DNA of 43,223 bases from RGIG5579 sp045601445 (GCA_045601445.1 JAZRZQ010000065.1:1-43223), one strand, 5' to 3'. Shown: positions 1-8,260, counted from the first letter of the stretch. A program made the numbers and translations. Notes: generated from the sequence alone by a model not told the origin.

Positions 1-218
1 ATAACACCGGCGGCACGGGTAGCGATAACACCGGCGGCACGGGTAGCGATAACACCGGCGGCACGGGTAGTGATAACACCGGCGGCACGGGCAGTGATAA
101 CACCGGCGGCACGGGCAGTGATAACACCGGCGGCACGGGCAGTGATAACACCGGTGGCACGGGTAGCGATAACACCGGCGGCACGGGTAGCGATAACACC
201 GGCGGCACGGGTGGAGAA
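1..218 (+). repeat. 24-bp coding tandem repeat, about nine copies
   Basis: The unit GATAACACCGGCGGCACGGG plus TAGC (24 bp) is repeated head to tail. Copies differ only at third codon positions: GGT/GGC, AGC/AGT and one GGC to GGT. The last copy diverges to GGTGGAGAA. Neighbouring copies share the same variants (a run of three GGCAGT copies), which points to expansion by slippage or unequal exchange. Confidence 0.9.
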
Positions 219-248
219 AACAACGGTGCCGCTGTCACTCCCGCCTAA
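1..248 (+). CDS. C-terminal end of a repeat protein (NTGGTGSD octapeptides), 5'-truncated by window edge
   Basis: The gene enters from the left edge and stops at TAA 246-248. Reading from base 3 gives eight perfect NTGGTGSD octapeptides, a ninth degenerate copy (NTGGTGGE) and the tail NNGAAVTPA. The frame is chosen because every base difference between copies is synonymous in it, whereas the same differences change residues in the overlapping open frame. Gly/Thr/Ser/Asp/Asn-rich low-complexity tails like this are common as flexible linkers or stalks at the end of secreted or surface proteins, but no catalytic or anchoring domain is inside the window. Function is unknown; the rest of the protein lies upstream. 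Confidence 0.72.
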   Translation, partial: NTGGTGSDNTGGTGSDNTGGTGSDNTGGTGSDNTGGTGSDNTGGTGSDNTGGTGSDNTGGTGSDNTGGTGGENNGAAVTPA

Positions 249-272
249 GTAAAACCATATTCAAACTTTCAA

Positions 273-300
273 TTGACTAATTTCGCTTTTCTGCTATAAT
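273..300 (+). promoter_or_regulatory. sigma-A promoter for the 343-1647 lipoprotein gene
   Basis: -35 TTGACT at 273-278, 16-bp spacer, -10 TATAAT at 295-300. A Shine-Dalgarno AGGAG at 331-335 precedes the ATG at 343. Confidence 0.75.
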
Positions 301-342
301 ACTTGGTGAAGATGAAATTGATCGAAATTTAGGAGTTTTTTC

Positions 343-1647
343 ATGAAGCGTTTTCTATGCCTGATTTTGGCGTTGTTTTTGTGTTCGGCCTTGCTGTTTT
401 CCTGTCAGCCGAACACGCCTCAGGGCACAGCCGGTTCATCTGCGTTGCGCTTGTCCGATTTTGTCGGCGTCTGGACCAATGATGCAAATGATCTGTATTA
501 TCGTTTTACCGCTTCCGGCTTGTGGTACCGTTATAATTCTGACGGTGAGGTTGAGTCGAAAGGTGACGTCAGTTTTGATGGATCGATTTTTACTCTTATA
601 GACGAGAACGGATCAACTCACTATCTTAATTGTTCCGACCAATCTTCGTTTCTTGACTCCGAAAAGGTTTCATTTCATCGAACGGATTCCCCCTCTTCCT
701 TGGTTTCCGCCAGTGGCTATGAGGATTATTTTAATACTTGGCTTGAAGATGCAAACACACTCGGAAATCGCCTTGTGATCGGAGAGCCGGACCGTTGGTC
801 ATATACCGATCCCAATGGTAAGGTTCTTTCTGAAGGTTCGTTTTATGCCTACGCCAACGAAGAGGAGAATCTCTATCTTCATTTAGAGGAAAGCGGAGAT
901 TTCTATGCAACGCTCTCTCTAACCGAAAAGTGTCTGATTTTCCAAAGACATATTGAAGACCGAGTGATTCAAACGGAGTTTGCCACCGAAGAAAATTCTA
1001 AGCCCAGAAGCTTCTATTTTAAAGAAAAGGGAATTGAGATCAACTACTACCTTGGCGAAGGGCCTCGACTTCTCAGAAATGGCGGTGCGGCCTTTAACGA
1101 AGCGCATGATTATAAAAAAATGCCCGTTATTTGCAGCATTAAATCTGTTCAGGATCTTGTTTCAAATGGTCAAAGACAGGTTGAGATCGTTGTGAATTAT
1201 GAGTTCAAGAAAAGTGATATGCCTTCGCTGAACGGTAGTAAGATCTATAATTCGGTTCGTTTTTCTCAGTATGATTATTATACCGGCGAGCTGTTTTACC
1301 TCGATGATTCTACCGGTACCGAGCATTTACAGAGTCGCTGGGTCACCGAGCACGATGGACAAAGTTATCAGATCCGTTGCGATTTTACGTCCTATTGGGA
1401 TTATCCGAATAACGACGACGTGATGGTTCGCTGGAACGGAACGTATCGTCTTGTGTTTCCCGAGGATTATGATGGCTTCGTGATCTGTCTTCGTCCGGTT
1501 TTCAATTCTTATTCAGCTCAGGTTTCAGGCTCCATTACTCCACAGGAGGGAACGCTTCTTTTGGAGGATCTCGGCGAAGACGTTGATAAGGCTCTATATT
1601 GTCGCATTGAGAAAAAGACGATTCAGGTTTCAAAAACATCCGATTAA
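343..1647 (+). CDS. putative lipoprotein of unknown function
   Basis: The 434-residue protein starts with a short basic n-region and hydrophobic core ending in the lipobox LFSC, with the predicted lipidated cysteine at residue 21; it should be exported and anchored to the outer face of the membrane. The rest is rich in Asp, Tyr and Trp and looks like beta-structure. Two stretches near residues 35-85 and 130-190 resemble each other (VWTNDANDLYYRF and TWLEDANTLGNRL, each followed by an 'S.G' strand pair), suggesting a duplicated lipocalin-like or beta-sandwich module; this is by eye only. It has its own promoter and terminator, so it is monocistronic. No family recognised. Confidence 0.8.
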   Translation: MKRFLCLILALFLCSALLFSCQPNTPQGTAGSSALRLSDFVGVWTNDANDLYYRFTASGLWYRYNSDGEVESKGDVSFDGSIFTLIDENGSTHYLNCSDQSSFLDSEKVSFHRTDSPSSLVSASGYEDYFNTWLEDANTLGNRLVIGEPDRWSYTDPNGKVLSEGSFYAYANEEENLYLHLEESGDFYATLSLTEKCLIFQRHIEDRVIQTEFATEENSKPRSFYFKEKGIEINYYLGEGPRLLRNGGAAFNEAHDYKKMPVICSIKSVQDLVSNGQRQVEIVVNYEFKKSDMPSLNGSKIYNSVRFSQYDYYTGELFYLDDSTGTEHLQSRWVTEHDGQSYQIRCDFTSYWDYPNNDDVMVRWNGTYRLVFPEDYDGFVICLRPVFNSYSAQVSGSITPQEGTLLLEDLGEDVDKALYCRIEKKTIQVSKTSD

Positions 1648-1654
1648 TAGAATG

Positions 1655-1693
1655 AAAGAGTTGAGTTTATCCGGATTCAACTCTTTTTTTCTT
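1655..1693 (+). terminator. rho-independent terminator after the lipoprotein gene
   Basis: A 10-bp stem AAAGAGTTGA (1655-1664) / TCAACTCTTT (1677-1686) runs into a T-rich tract. The loop contains the palindrome ATCCGGAT. Confidence 0.85.
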
Positions 1694-1766
1694 TTCTAAT
1701 TGATTTAGTCCTAACGGGAAGGAAATTTGCATATTCTTTTCACAGGATGTTCCTTTCTTGAAATTG

Positions 1767-1795
1767 TTGACTTTTCATCGTTTCTATGATATACT
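1767..1795 (+). promoter_or_regulatory. sigma-A promoter for the acyltransferase-like / acyl-CoA ligase genes
   Basis: -35 TTGACT at 1767-1772, 17-bp spacer, -10 TATACT at 1790-1795. The predicted transcript start near 1802 makes a start codon at 1808 unlikely and favours the ATG at 1841. Confidence 0.7.
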
Positions 1796-1840
1796 TTTTG
1801 TCGATCTTTGGATTATTTTATCAATGAGAGTGAGGCGCGT

Positions 1841-2731
1841 ATGAAAACGAAAAACAATCACCGCAAATTCGGCGATCGTGCTGATGCTACGCTCATTCGC
1901 GATGCAGATCCGATGCATAATTTTATGCCGTACCTTCTGCTTGACAGAACGCAAAATGAATGCTTGATGAATGATGAAATTGATCTGACGAATACTCTCA
2001 AATATATCGAAGAAAAGAATCAGTCAGACGTTGATTTCAAATATACAATTTTTCACGTTGTCATCGCTACTCTTGCCAAGACGATCTATCTTCGTCCCGC
2101 AATGAATCGCTTCGTTCAGGGGCATCGCTTGTATCAAAGAAAGGATATCTCCTTTTCCTTTGTTGTGAAACGTGCTTTTTCCGACCGCGCTGAGGAAGCG
2201 CTTGTCATTATGAAGCTCGATCCTGATTCCGAGCTTTCTCCGATGGATCAGGTCTATACGCGGATTCGCAAGGAAGTGAATTACATCCGCAAGGAGAATC
2301 AGACGGACGGATCTACCGATGTGATGCGCGTTCTCAATTATTTACCGAGACCGATTCTTCGCATCGTATCGCGTCTTCTGTTTTGGCTTGAGTATCACGG
2401 ATGGGTTCCCAAGTCTCTCGTTAAGGTTGATCCATACCATTCTACGTGCTTTGTTTCTAATCTCGGAAGTATCAAGATGACAGCATCCTATCATCATCTG
2501 GCCAATTGGGGCACGAATTCATTTTTTACTTTGATCGGTGAATTAAAATGGCTTCCGATCTTTCAGCAGGACGGTTCTTATGAAATGAAGCAGTTTTTGC
2601 CGCTTGGGTTTACCGTTGATGAAAGAATTGCCGACGGTTTTTATTTTGCCAACAGCATTAAGGTTTTGCGCCGCATTCTTGAAAACCCACAGATTTTGGA
2701 TCAGCCGTTTGCTGCTCCGCTTGAAGATTGA
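1841..2731 (+). CDS. E2/chloramphenicol-acetyltransferase-fold protein with altered catalytic motif
   Basis: This 296-residue protein matches the catalytic domain of 2-oxoacid dehydrogenase E2 and CAT-type acyltransferases, without lipoyl or E1/E3-binding domains. The C-terminal stretch 'LGFTVDERIADGFYFANSI' lines up with the family motif HxxxDG followed by an aliphatic helix. The Asp-Gly pair is kept (D265, G266) but the catalytic His position holds Glu261. 'HSTCFVSNLGSI' near residues 205-215 corresponds to the conserved TxSNLG strand. The ATG at 1841 is preferred because GTGAGG at 1829-1835 is correctly spaced. The acyl-CoA ligase gene follows after 18 nt with its own ribosome binding site, so the two are probably co-expressed. 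They may hand an acyl group from CoA to an unknown acceptor, but with the His missing it could also be a non-catalytic or chemically altered member. Confidence 0.75.
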   Translation: MKTKNNHRKFGDRADATLIRDADPMHNFMPYLLLDRTQNECLMNDEIDLTNTLKYIEEKNQSDVDFKYTIFHVVIATLAKTIYLRPAMNRFVQGHRLYQRKDISFSFVVKRAFSDRAEEALVIMKLDPDSELSPMDQVYTRIRKEVNYIRKENQTDGSTDVMRVLNYLPRPILRIVSRLLFWLEYHGWVPKSLVKVDPYHSTCFVSNLGSIKMTASYHHLANWGTNSFFTLIGELKWLPIFQQDGSYEMKQFLPLGFTVDERIADGFYFANSIKVLRRILENPQILDQPFAAPLED

Positions 2732-2749
2732 TTGTTAAGGAGAAAGAAT

Positions 2750-4468
2750 ATGAAAGAGCCTAAGACGCCGTGGCTTTCCAGCTATGGAGATGTTTCTTTT
2801 CACTTGGAGTATCCCGCGGGATCAATGAGTTCTGTTGTTCTCGATACGGCGACGGCTTATCCGGAGGCTGTTGCGTTGACCTTTATGGGAAAGAAAACCA
2901 CCTATTCTCAGCTTGCAAAGTACATTGATCTTTGTGCCAGAGCATTTTATGCCGTTGGTGTTCGCCCCGGTCAGCGAGTTTGCGTTTGTATGCCCAATAC
3001 GCCACAAACGGTGTATTGCTTATATGCTCTCAATCGCATCGGTGCGATTGCCGCGATGGTACACCCTCTTTCTGCAGAGGGCGAAATCGTTCATTATCTG
3101 AAAGAAGCGGAAAGCGACTTTGTTGTCACGCTGGATCAGTTTTATGATAAAATGCTCAATGTGCAAAAGGTCGCTAAAATATCAAAGCTTCTCATTGCGA
3201 GTGTTGCCGATGCGCTTGGCGCACTCAAAAGCATTGGATTTCGTCTGACGCAGGGTAGGAAAATTCCGAAGGTGGAGTCTTCTGAAAACGTTATTCTTTG
3301 GAATGATTTTCTTTCGCTTGGGAAAGAGTATCAAGGAGAGTATCGAGCTGTTTGCTCGGCTCAGGATCCTGCTGTCGTTTTGTTTTCCGGCGGCACGACA
3401 GGTCTGAACAAGGGAATCCTTCTTTCTAACCTAAACTTCAACGCTTTGGCATATCAAACGATCAATATGTGTCACTATCCTGTCGTTGGAAAGAGAATGC
3501 TCGCCGCGATGCCGATGTTTCACGGCTTCGGACTCGGTGTTTGCGTTCATACGCTTTTGGTCGCGGGCGGCACCTCTATCCTTGTTCCGCGCTTCACTCC
3601 TAAGCAGTACGCTGAAATGATCGTTAAGGAAAAGCCAAATTATATCGCCGGTGTTCCCACGCTTTTTGAAAACATCACCCGCAATCCTTACCTGCTAGGA
3701 AAGGATCTGAGCTTTTTAATGGGTGTTTTTTCCGGCGGTGACAGCCTTTCGATTGAACTGAAAAAGAAATTTGATCAGTTCCTTTCCGATCACGGTGCGA
3801 GCATTCGCATTCGCGAGGGCTACGGAACGACCGAATGTGTGACAGCAAGCTGCCTGACGCCTTATAACATTGAAATTGAGGGAAGTATTGGGCTTCCGTA
3901 TCCCGATACGTACTATAAGATTTGCAAGGTTGGTTCGACCGATGAGATCCCTTACGGTGAGGACGGTGAAATTTGTGTCTCCGGTCCGACGGTTATGATC
4001 GGTTATTTGAATCATCCGGAGGAAAATGCACAGACCCTGCGTCAGCACGAGGACGGAAGAATTTGGTTGCACACGGGTGACTTGGGTTCCATGAACGAGG
4101 ATGGATTCATCTTCTTCAAGCAGAGAATCAAGCGTATGATTATCACGTCCGGCTACAACGTGTATCCGTCTCAGCTCGAGAATATCATTGATGCTCACGA
4201 AGCTGTCCAAATGAGCTGCGTGATCGGCGTAAAGGATCCCATTAAAGTAGAAAAGGTCAAGGCCTTCGTTATGCTTCGCGACGGGTATGAGCCGACCGAA
4301 GAGGTTTTGGAATCCCTGCGAGAGCATTGTCGCAAGAATATTGCAAAATATGCCTTGCCTTACCATATTGAAATTAGAAAAACTCTTCCCAAGACCTTGG
4401 TCGGCAAGGTTGCGTATCGCGTGCTTGAAGAGGAAGAAGCAAAGAAGCAGGAAGAGGAAGCAAAATAA
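2750..4468 (+). CDS. AMP-forming acyl-CoA ligase (ANL superfamily)
   Basis: The 572-residue protein should activate a carboxylic acid, probably a fatty or aromatic acid, to acyl-AMP and then acyl-CoA. It carries the phosphate-binding motif SGGTTGLNKG (from residue 213), the YGTTE adenine motif, the HTGDLG motif that binds the ribose and the hinge region KRMIITSGYNVYPSQLE. A C-terminal catalytic lysine sits in LVGKVAYR (K553). Length and motif order are normal for the family. ATG 2750 is chosen over an upstream TTG because AAGGAG at 2737-2742 has ideal spacing. It lies 18 nt behind the E2-fold gene, which suggests a common acyl substrate. The C-terminus ends in a short Glu/Lys/Ala-rich tail. 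Substrate specificity cannot be read from sequence. Confidence 0.9.
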   Translation: MKEPKTPWLSSYGDVSFHLEYPAGSMSSVVLDTATAYPEAVALTFMGKKTTYSQLAKYIDLCARAFYAVGVRPGQRVCVCMPNTPQTVYCLYALNRIGAIAAMVHPLSAEGEIVHYLKEAESDFVVTLDQFYDKMLNVQKVAKISKLLIASVADALGALKSIGFRLTQGRKIPKVESSENVILWNDFLSLGKEYQGEYRAVCSAQDPAVVLFSGGTTGLNKGILLSNLNFNALAYQTINMCHYPVVGKRMLAAMPMFHGFGLGVCVHTLLVAGGTSILVPRFTPKQYAEMIVKEKPNYIAGVPTLFENITRNPYLLGKDLSFLMGVFSGGDSLSIELKKKFDQFLSDHGASIRIREGYGTTECVTASCLTPYNIEIEGSIGLPYPDTYYKICKVGSTDEIPYGEDGEICVSGPTVMIGYLNHPEENAQTLRQHEDGRIWLHTGDLGSMNEDGFIFFKQRIKRMIITSGYNVYPSQLENIIDAHEAVQMSCVIGVKDPIKVEKVKAFVMLRDGYEPTEEVLESLREHCRKNIAKYALPYHIEIRKTLPKTLVGKVAYRVLEEEEAKKQEEEAK

Positions 4469-4500
4469 GGTTTGCGTTTGACCGGAAGGATGTCCATTTT

Positions 4501-5223
4501 ATGTTAGAACTGCAAAAAATTACTTATACCGTCGAAACGCCTGAGGGCGCAAAAAATATTCTCGATTCGGTTGATCTTGTGATTCGAGACGGTTACACCG
4601 CATTGACCGGACCAAACGGCGGCGGAAAATCTACACTTGCAAAAATTATTGCCGGTATTTATCAACCGACCTCCGGTAAAATTCTTTTTAACGGTGAGGA
4701 TATTACCGATCTTTCCATTACCGAACGCGCCAAAAGGGGAATCAGCTTCGCATTTCAACAGCCCGTTCGTTTTAAGGGCATCAGCGTGATGGATTTGATC
4801 CGCTTTGCGGCGGGCGAAGAAATCGGTGTCAGCAAGGCCTGTGAGTATTTATCTCGCGTCGGGCTCTGCGCCAGAGAGTATATTGATCGCGAAGTAAACG
4901 CCTCCTTGTCCGGCGGTGAATTGAAGAGAATTGAGATTGCACAGATTATTGCCAGAGCAACAAAATTTTCAATTTTTGACGAGCCTGAAGCAGGAATTGA
5001 CCTTTGGAGCTTTCAGAATTTGATTCAGGTCTTTGAGAATCTTCGTGATTCCGTGAACGGAACGATCTTGATTATTTCACATCAGGAACGCATTTTGAAC
5101 ATTGCGGATCGTATCGTTGTAGTGGCAGACGGCAAAATTTCTAAAGACGGTACAAAAGATCAAATTCTTCCGGAGCTCTTAGGAAGAAGTTCTGTTTGCT
5201 CTGTGTTGTCGGAGCATCTTTGA
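4501..5223 (+). CDS. sufC: SufC-type ABC ATPase (SmsC of the minimal SUF-like system)
   Basis: A 240-residue soluble ABC ATPase with Walker A GPNGGGKST (37-45), signature LSGGELKR (from residue 136), Walker B FSIFDEPEAGID and a switch His in IISHQE. The signature plus 'RIEIAQII' is SufC-like rather than transporter-like, and no membrane permease is nearby. It is followed 10 nt later by a short SufB/SufD homologue, the arrangement of the two-gene SUF-like minimal system (SmsC-SmsB) reported in anaerobic bacteria and archaea for iron-sulfur cluster assembly. The ribosome binding site GGAAGGA (4483-4489) lies 11 nt from the ATG, slightly long. It starts 32 nt after the acyl-CoA ligase with no visible terminator, so read-through is possible. 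Confidence 0.85.
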   Translation: MLELQKITYTVETPEGAKNILDSVDLVIRDGYTALTGPNGGGKSTLAKIIAGIYQPTSGKILFNGEDITDLSITERAKRGISFAFQQPVRFKGISVMDLIRFAAGEEIGVSKACEYLSRVGLCAREYIDREVNASLSGGELKRIEIAQIIARATKFSIFDEPEAGIDLWSFQNLIQVFENLRDSVNGTILIISHQERILNIADRIVVVADGKISKDGTKDQILPELLGRSSVCSVLSEHL

Positions 5224-5233
5224 GGAGTAAACT

Positions 5234-6151
5234 ATGAACCAAATCGAAAAGAATCTGTTAAAAGAAATTGCTTCTCTCCATGAAATCCCGACCGGCGCGT
5301 ATAATATTCGCAAAAACGGAGAAAGCGCGGGAAGAAATTCAACAGAACACATTCGCATCGTCCCCAAAAAAGACATTTCCGGAATTGATATTATCATTGA
5401 ACCGAATACAAAGAATGAGTCGGTGCATATTCCCGTTGTCGTGACGCAAAGTGGCCTTGTTGACACGGTATATAATGATTTCTATATCGGTGAAAACTGT
5501 GACGTTACGATCGTTGCCGGTTGCGGTATTCACAACAGCGGGTGTCAAACGGTCGGTCACGATGGAATTCACGCCTTTCACGTCGGTAAAAACGCCGTTG
5601 TCCGTTATGTGGAAAAGCATTACGGAGAAGGGGAGGGCGAGGGCAAAAACGTAATGAATCCCAAAACCGTCGTCATTCTCGATGAGGGTGCCAGAATGGA
5701 GATGGAGACCACACAAATCGGCGGCGTTGATTCCACGCTTCGTTGCACGGAGGCGACCGTCAACGATCGCGCAACGCTTGTGATCCGTGAAAAGATTCTG
5801 ACGGAGGGGACTCAGTCTGCCGATACCGATTTTACCGTCAATCTAAACGGTTTGGAATCTTCTGCAAACGTTGTTTCTCGCTCGGTGGCCAAGGGAAATT
5901 CGCGCCAGAAGTTTTTATCTCGTGTGAACGGAAATAACGCCTGCTCCGGACACACGGAGTGCGATGCCATCATAATGGATCAAGCGGTCGTCGTTGCCAT
6001 TCCCGAGGTTTGTGCAAACGACATCAACGCATCCCTGATTCATGAAGCGGCAATCGGAAAAATTGCCGGCGAGCAATTGATTAAGTTGATGTCGCTCGGT
6101 CTTACCGAGGCAGAGGCCGAAGAGCAGATCATTGCGGGATTTTTGAAATAA
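5234..6151 (+). CDS. sufB: short SufB/SufD-family scaffold (SmsB-like)
   Basis: The 305-residue protein is much shorter than Bacillus SufB (about 465). It contains the SufBD beta-helix core: a Cys-rich stretch near residues 89-104 (C89, C97, C104), then GHTECDAI in the C-terminal part. The C-terminus 'NDINASLIHEAAIGKIAGEQ' continues into a helical end 'LTEAEAEEQIIAGFL', close to the SufD/SufB ending. It should form the scaffold on which the upstream SufC-type ATPase drives Fe-S cluster assembly. No SufD, SufS or SufU is encoded here, consistent with the minimal system. Ribosome binding site GAGGAG precedes ATG 5234. A terminator follows directly, so the sufC-sufB pair ends this transcription unit. 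Confidence 0.83.
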   Translation: MNQIEKNLLKEIASLHEIPTGAYNIRKNGESAGRNSTEHIRIVPKKDISGIDIIIEPNTKNESVHIPVVVTQSGLVDTVYNDFYIGENCDVTIVAGCGIHNSGCQTVGHDGIHAFHVGKNAVVRYVEKHYGEGEGEGKNVMNPKTVVILDEGARMEMETTQIGGVDSTLRCTEATVNDRATLVIREKILTEGTQSADTDFTVNLNGLESSANVVSRSVAKGNSRQKFLSRVNGNNACSGHTECDAIIMDQAVVVAIPEVCANDINASLIHEAAIGKIAGEQLIKLMSLGLTEAEAEEQIIAGFLK

Positions 6152-6156
6152 TCATC

Positions 6157-6186
6157 AAAAAGAGCAGGTCATCGACTTGCTCTTTT
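6157..6186 (+). terminator. rho-independent terminator after sufB
   Basis: The inverted repeat AAAAGAGCAGGTC (6157-6169) / GACTTGCTCTTTT (6174-6186) has one mismatch and a short loop; the stem base is A-rich on the left and T-rich on the right. The T-run is short. Confidence 0.65.
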
Positions 6187-6217
6187 CATCAATTATAATA
6201 ATTTTTTTGGAGGCTTT

Positions 6218-6886
6218 ATGGAAGAGCGTTATGATTCTCCCAAAATGACGCCCGGGCAATGGATTGCAAATTTTTGGTATTACCACAAGTGGCTCTTTCT
6301 GCTTGCAGTCGTTGTGCTGATCTTTCTTGCCATTTGCATCGTCCAATATGCTACGAAGGAAGACTCCGATCTTTCCGTTCTCTACGTTGGGCCGGCGGCC
6401 GTCTCGCAGGTTTCCTGTGAAGAAATGTCTCAGGAACTTGCCGGGATATTGCAGGACGTTAATGGTGATGGCTCTGTCTTTTGCGAAGTGAGAACGATCT
6501 CTCAAGTTCCCTCGTTCGACCGCTTGCCCCCCTCGGAGCGAAATCAGGCGATGGAGCTGTATCGAAGCTATCTTGCCGAGATCTTGGGCGGTGATTCTTG
6601 CCTCTTGCTGGTCGACCCCTATTTTTATCATCGACTTTCTGAGATGAATGCGCTCGTTTCATTTTATGAGATTTCAGAAAATTTCGTTGATGCTTCACTC
6701 GGTGATCGTGGTGTCTATTTGAAAAATACACCACTGTATCGGTTAGCCGGTTTTTCTTCCTTGCCGGAGGATACGGTTCTCTGCCTGAAATATTTTCCGG
6801 TTGTTTCCGATTTTGATTTTGAGGAGCGAGTTGAGTTTGATGAGAATAATCTCCATCAGCTTCGTCTGATTTTTCAGGAAGCCTGA
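6218..6886 (+). CDS. single-pass membrane protein of unknown function
   Basis: A 222-residue protein with a cytosolic N-terminus of about 20 residues ('WIANFWYYHKW'), one strong transmembrane helix (about 25-46) and an acidic extracytoplasmic domain. 'FWYYHKW' directly before a hydrophobic helix followed by 'DLSVLYVGP' is an arrangement seen in uncharacterised Clostridia membrane proteins; no function is known to me. GGAGG at 6209-6213 is well placed for ATG 6218. A TATAAT at 6194-6199 is present but lacks a good -35. The last 13 bases overlap the 3' end of the convergent minus-strand gene. Confidence 0.75.
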   Translation: MEERYDSPKMTPGQWIANFWYYHKWLFLLAVVVLIFLAICIVQYATKEDSDLSVLYVGPAAVSQVSCEEMSQELAGILQDVNGDGSVFCEVRTISQVPSFDRLPPSERNQAMELYRSYLAEILGGDSCLLLVDPYFYHRLSEMNALVSFYEISENFVDASLGDRGVYLKNTPLYRLAGFSSLPEDTVLCLKYFPVVSDFDFEERVEFDENNLHQLRLIFQEA

Positions 6887-7941
6887 TTGAGGTATTTTCC
6901 AAGCAATAGAGCGCATTCTCCTCTCGTTAGCGTTTGCATAAGACTCTCATCTGTGCCGGCTTGCACCCCGATCTCCCCTTCAACGGAGAATAATTCTTCA
7001 ACGCATGTCAGCGCATCTTTTCGTGTGATCGGTTCGCTTTTGTTTTCGTGATGAAAAAGCATGTCGCTCTTTTGACTTATTCTGCTTACGATTTCGTAAA
7101 ACTCATCTGCTGATACAGCCAGATTCGGTTCAAAGATCGGAAGACCGTCGTTGTTTGTTCGATACTGCATCAATCCCTCTTCGCAGAGCAAGATCGCTTC
7201 ACTGTGTCCGCAGCTTTCTATCATATCAAGAAAATAGAGATTATCGGATGCCTTATCAACTCTGATTTTCTTTGATTTGATTTCACTTTTGTTTCCGTAT
7301 TCGTCAACAATTCGATAACGGAAGCGATCTGTTCCGACGAAATTTGTCTTCGGCCGGTAAAGAATGCTTTCCGAATCAATCCGTTCGAGCATACCGTTTT
7401 TTGGACCTTCTACGATTTCAAAAGATTGGATGTTCCCCGAACTCTCCAGAGTGAGAAGTGCTGATGTGTTTTTGTATATTTTTTCATTCGTAAACACCGC
7501 ATTTACGGATTGCTCACCTTTGTCTTGAAAACAAATCAAGCACGAATAGCACTCATCATTGGCTGAATTTGAAAATTCGAAGCTATCGATCGCCTCGTCG
7601 GGACCGTTTGGCTTGACTGATAAATTCGATATTTCAGTTACGGGGATCACTTGCCCTGCGCTCACTGCCGTTCCATTCAGCCATAAACTACCGCATGCGG
7701 GATTCGGAAGGGTATGAATTTTGATCGCGCGATAGTTGCCTTCCCCGAAAATTTCGTCGAAATCTTCTTTTTCAAACGTAATACCGGCTCCTTCCGGCGC
7801 GCCTTTCTTGATTTTCGTGCTTTGATAGAGAATTTCAAGCGCAGGAGACAGAAGTGCAGAATAGCTCTCTGCATGCACGTTTATTGTTTTTGTTTGAAAG
7901 AAGATCAATACGCAGACAAGACAAAGAATCACTTTTCTCAT
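6874..7941 (-). CDS. secreted protein with Ig/cadherin-like repeats and degenerate SLH-like C-terminus
   Basis: This 355-residue protein has a Sec signal peptide ending near 'NVHAES' (residues 1-25). Two beta-sandwich-like modules follow, at about 60-150 and 155-230. Both have the 'LP..G.L..nG' or 'G.L...S.ILY.P' pattern, and the second ends 'NFVGTDRFRYRIVDEYGNKS', typical of bacterial cadherin-like/Ig repeats. The C-terminal third contains 'ITRKDALTCVEELFSVEGE' and 'LTRGECALLLGKYL', which look like worn S-layer-homology motifs. It is probably displayed on the cell wall. It is translationally coupled to the upstream YlmC-like gene (4-bp ATGA overlap at 7938-7941), which hints at a link to sporulation or envelope remodelling. 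The partner of the display is unknown. Confidence 0.75.
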   Translation of the reverse strand: MRKVILCLVCVLIFFQTKTINVHAESYSALLSPALEILYQSTKIKKGAPEGAGITFEKEDFDEIFGEGNYRAIKIHTLPNPACGSLWLNGTAVSAGQVIPVTEISNLSVKPNGPDEAIDSFEFSNSANDECYSCLICFQDKGEQSVNAVFTNEKIYKNTSALLTLESSGNIQSFEIVEGPKNGMLERIDSESILYRPKTNFVGTDRFRYRIVDEYGNKSEIKSKKIRVDKASDNLYFLDMIESCGHSEAILLCEEGLMQYRTNNDGLPIFEPNLAVSADEFYEIVSRISQKSDMLFHHENKSEPITRKDALTCVEELFSVEGEIGVQAGTDESLMQTLTRGECALLLGKYLNQAS

Positions 7942-8207
7942 CGTTGGCCCTCGTTGTAGCGAACCAAAATTGTGTCGCTTCCAATGCGTTCAATATCGCT
8001 CCAAGCAATTCGGTAGGCTCTGCAACCGTCTTTTTTTACAAAATCGGATAATTCATATTTTTTCGGCAGAAGAATGGCACAAATGTGCCCCAGGCATAGA
8101 TCAAATTCGACATCCTGTATATAACCCATCCTTTTTCCGTTGCACAGATTGATGACTTCCAATTTTTTTAATTGGCTCAGTGTGCAATAATTGCTCGTAC
8201 CGCTCAT
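7938..8207 (-). CDS. YlmC/YmxH-family PRC-barrel protein
   Basis: An 89-residue protein with the pattern 'LKKLEVINLCNGKRMGYIQD' followed by 'EFDLCLGHICAILLP' and 'DIERIGSDTILV', characteristic of the YlmC/YmxH group of small PRC-barrel proteins found in endospore formers. Their role is not well defined; they are often listed as sporulation proteins. A strong AAAGGAGG site precedes the ATG at 8207. It overlaps the following secreted-protein gene by 4 bp and faces rqcH across a 53-bp divergent gap with no convincing promoter. Confidence 0.82.
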   Translation of the reverse strand: MSGTSNYCTLSQLKKLEVINLCNGKRMGYIQDVEFDLCLGHICAILLPKKYELSDFVKKDGCRAYRIAWSDIERIGSDTILVRYNEGQR

Positions 8208-8260
8208 CGCGAGCCTCCTTTACTATATTTGATTCCATTTTATGCAAACGAGAGGTAATT

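Noticed and set aside
70..252. Open frame encoding ITPAARVA repeats
   Set aside because: Copy-to-copy base changes are synonymous in the other plus frame (NTGGTGSD) and non-synonymous here, so this frame is a by-product of the 24-bp repeat.
3716..4366. Minus-strand open frame of 216 codons opposite the acyl-CoA ligase
   Set aside because: It has no recognisable domain and lies fully inside a well-supported gene.
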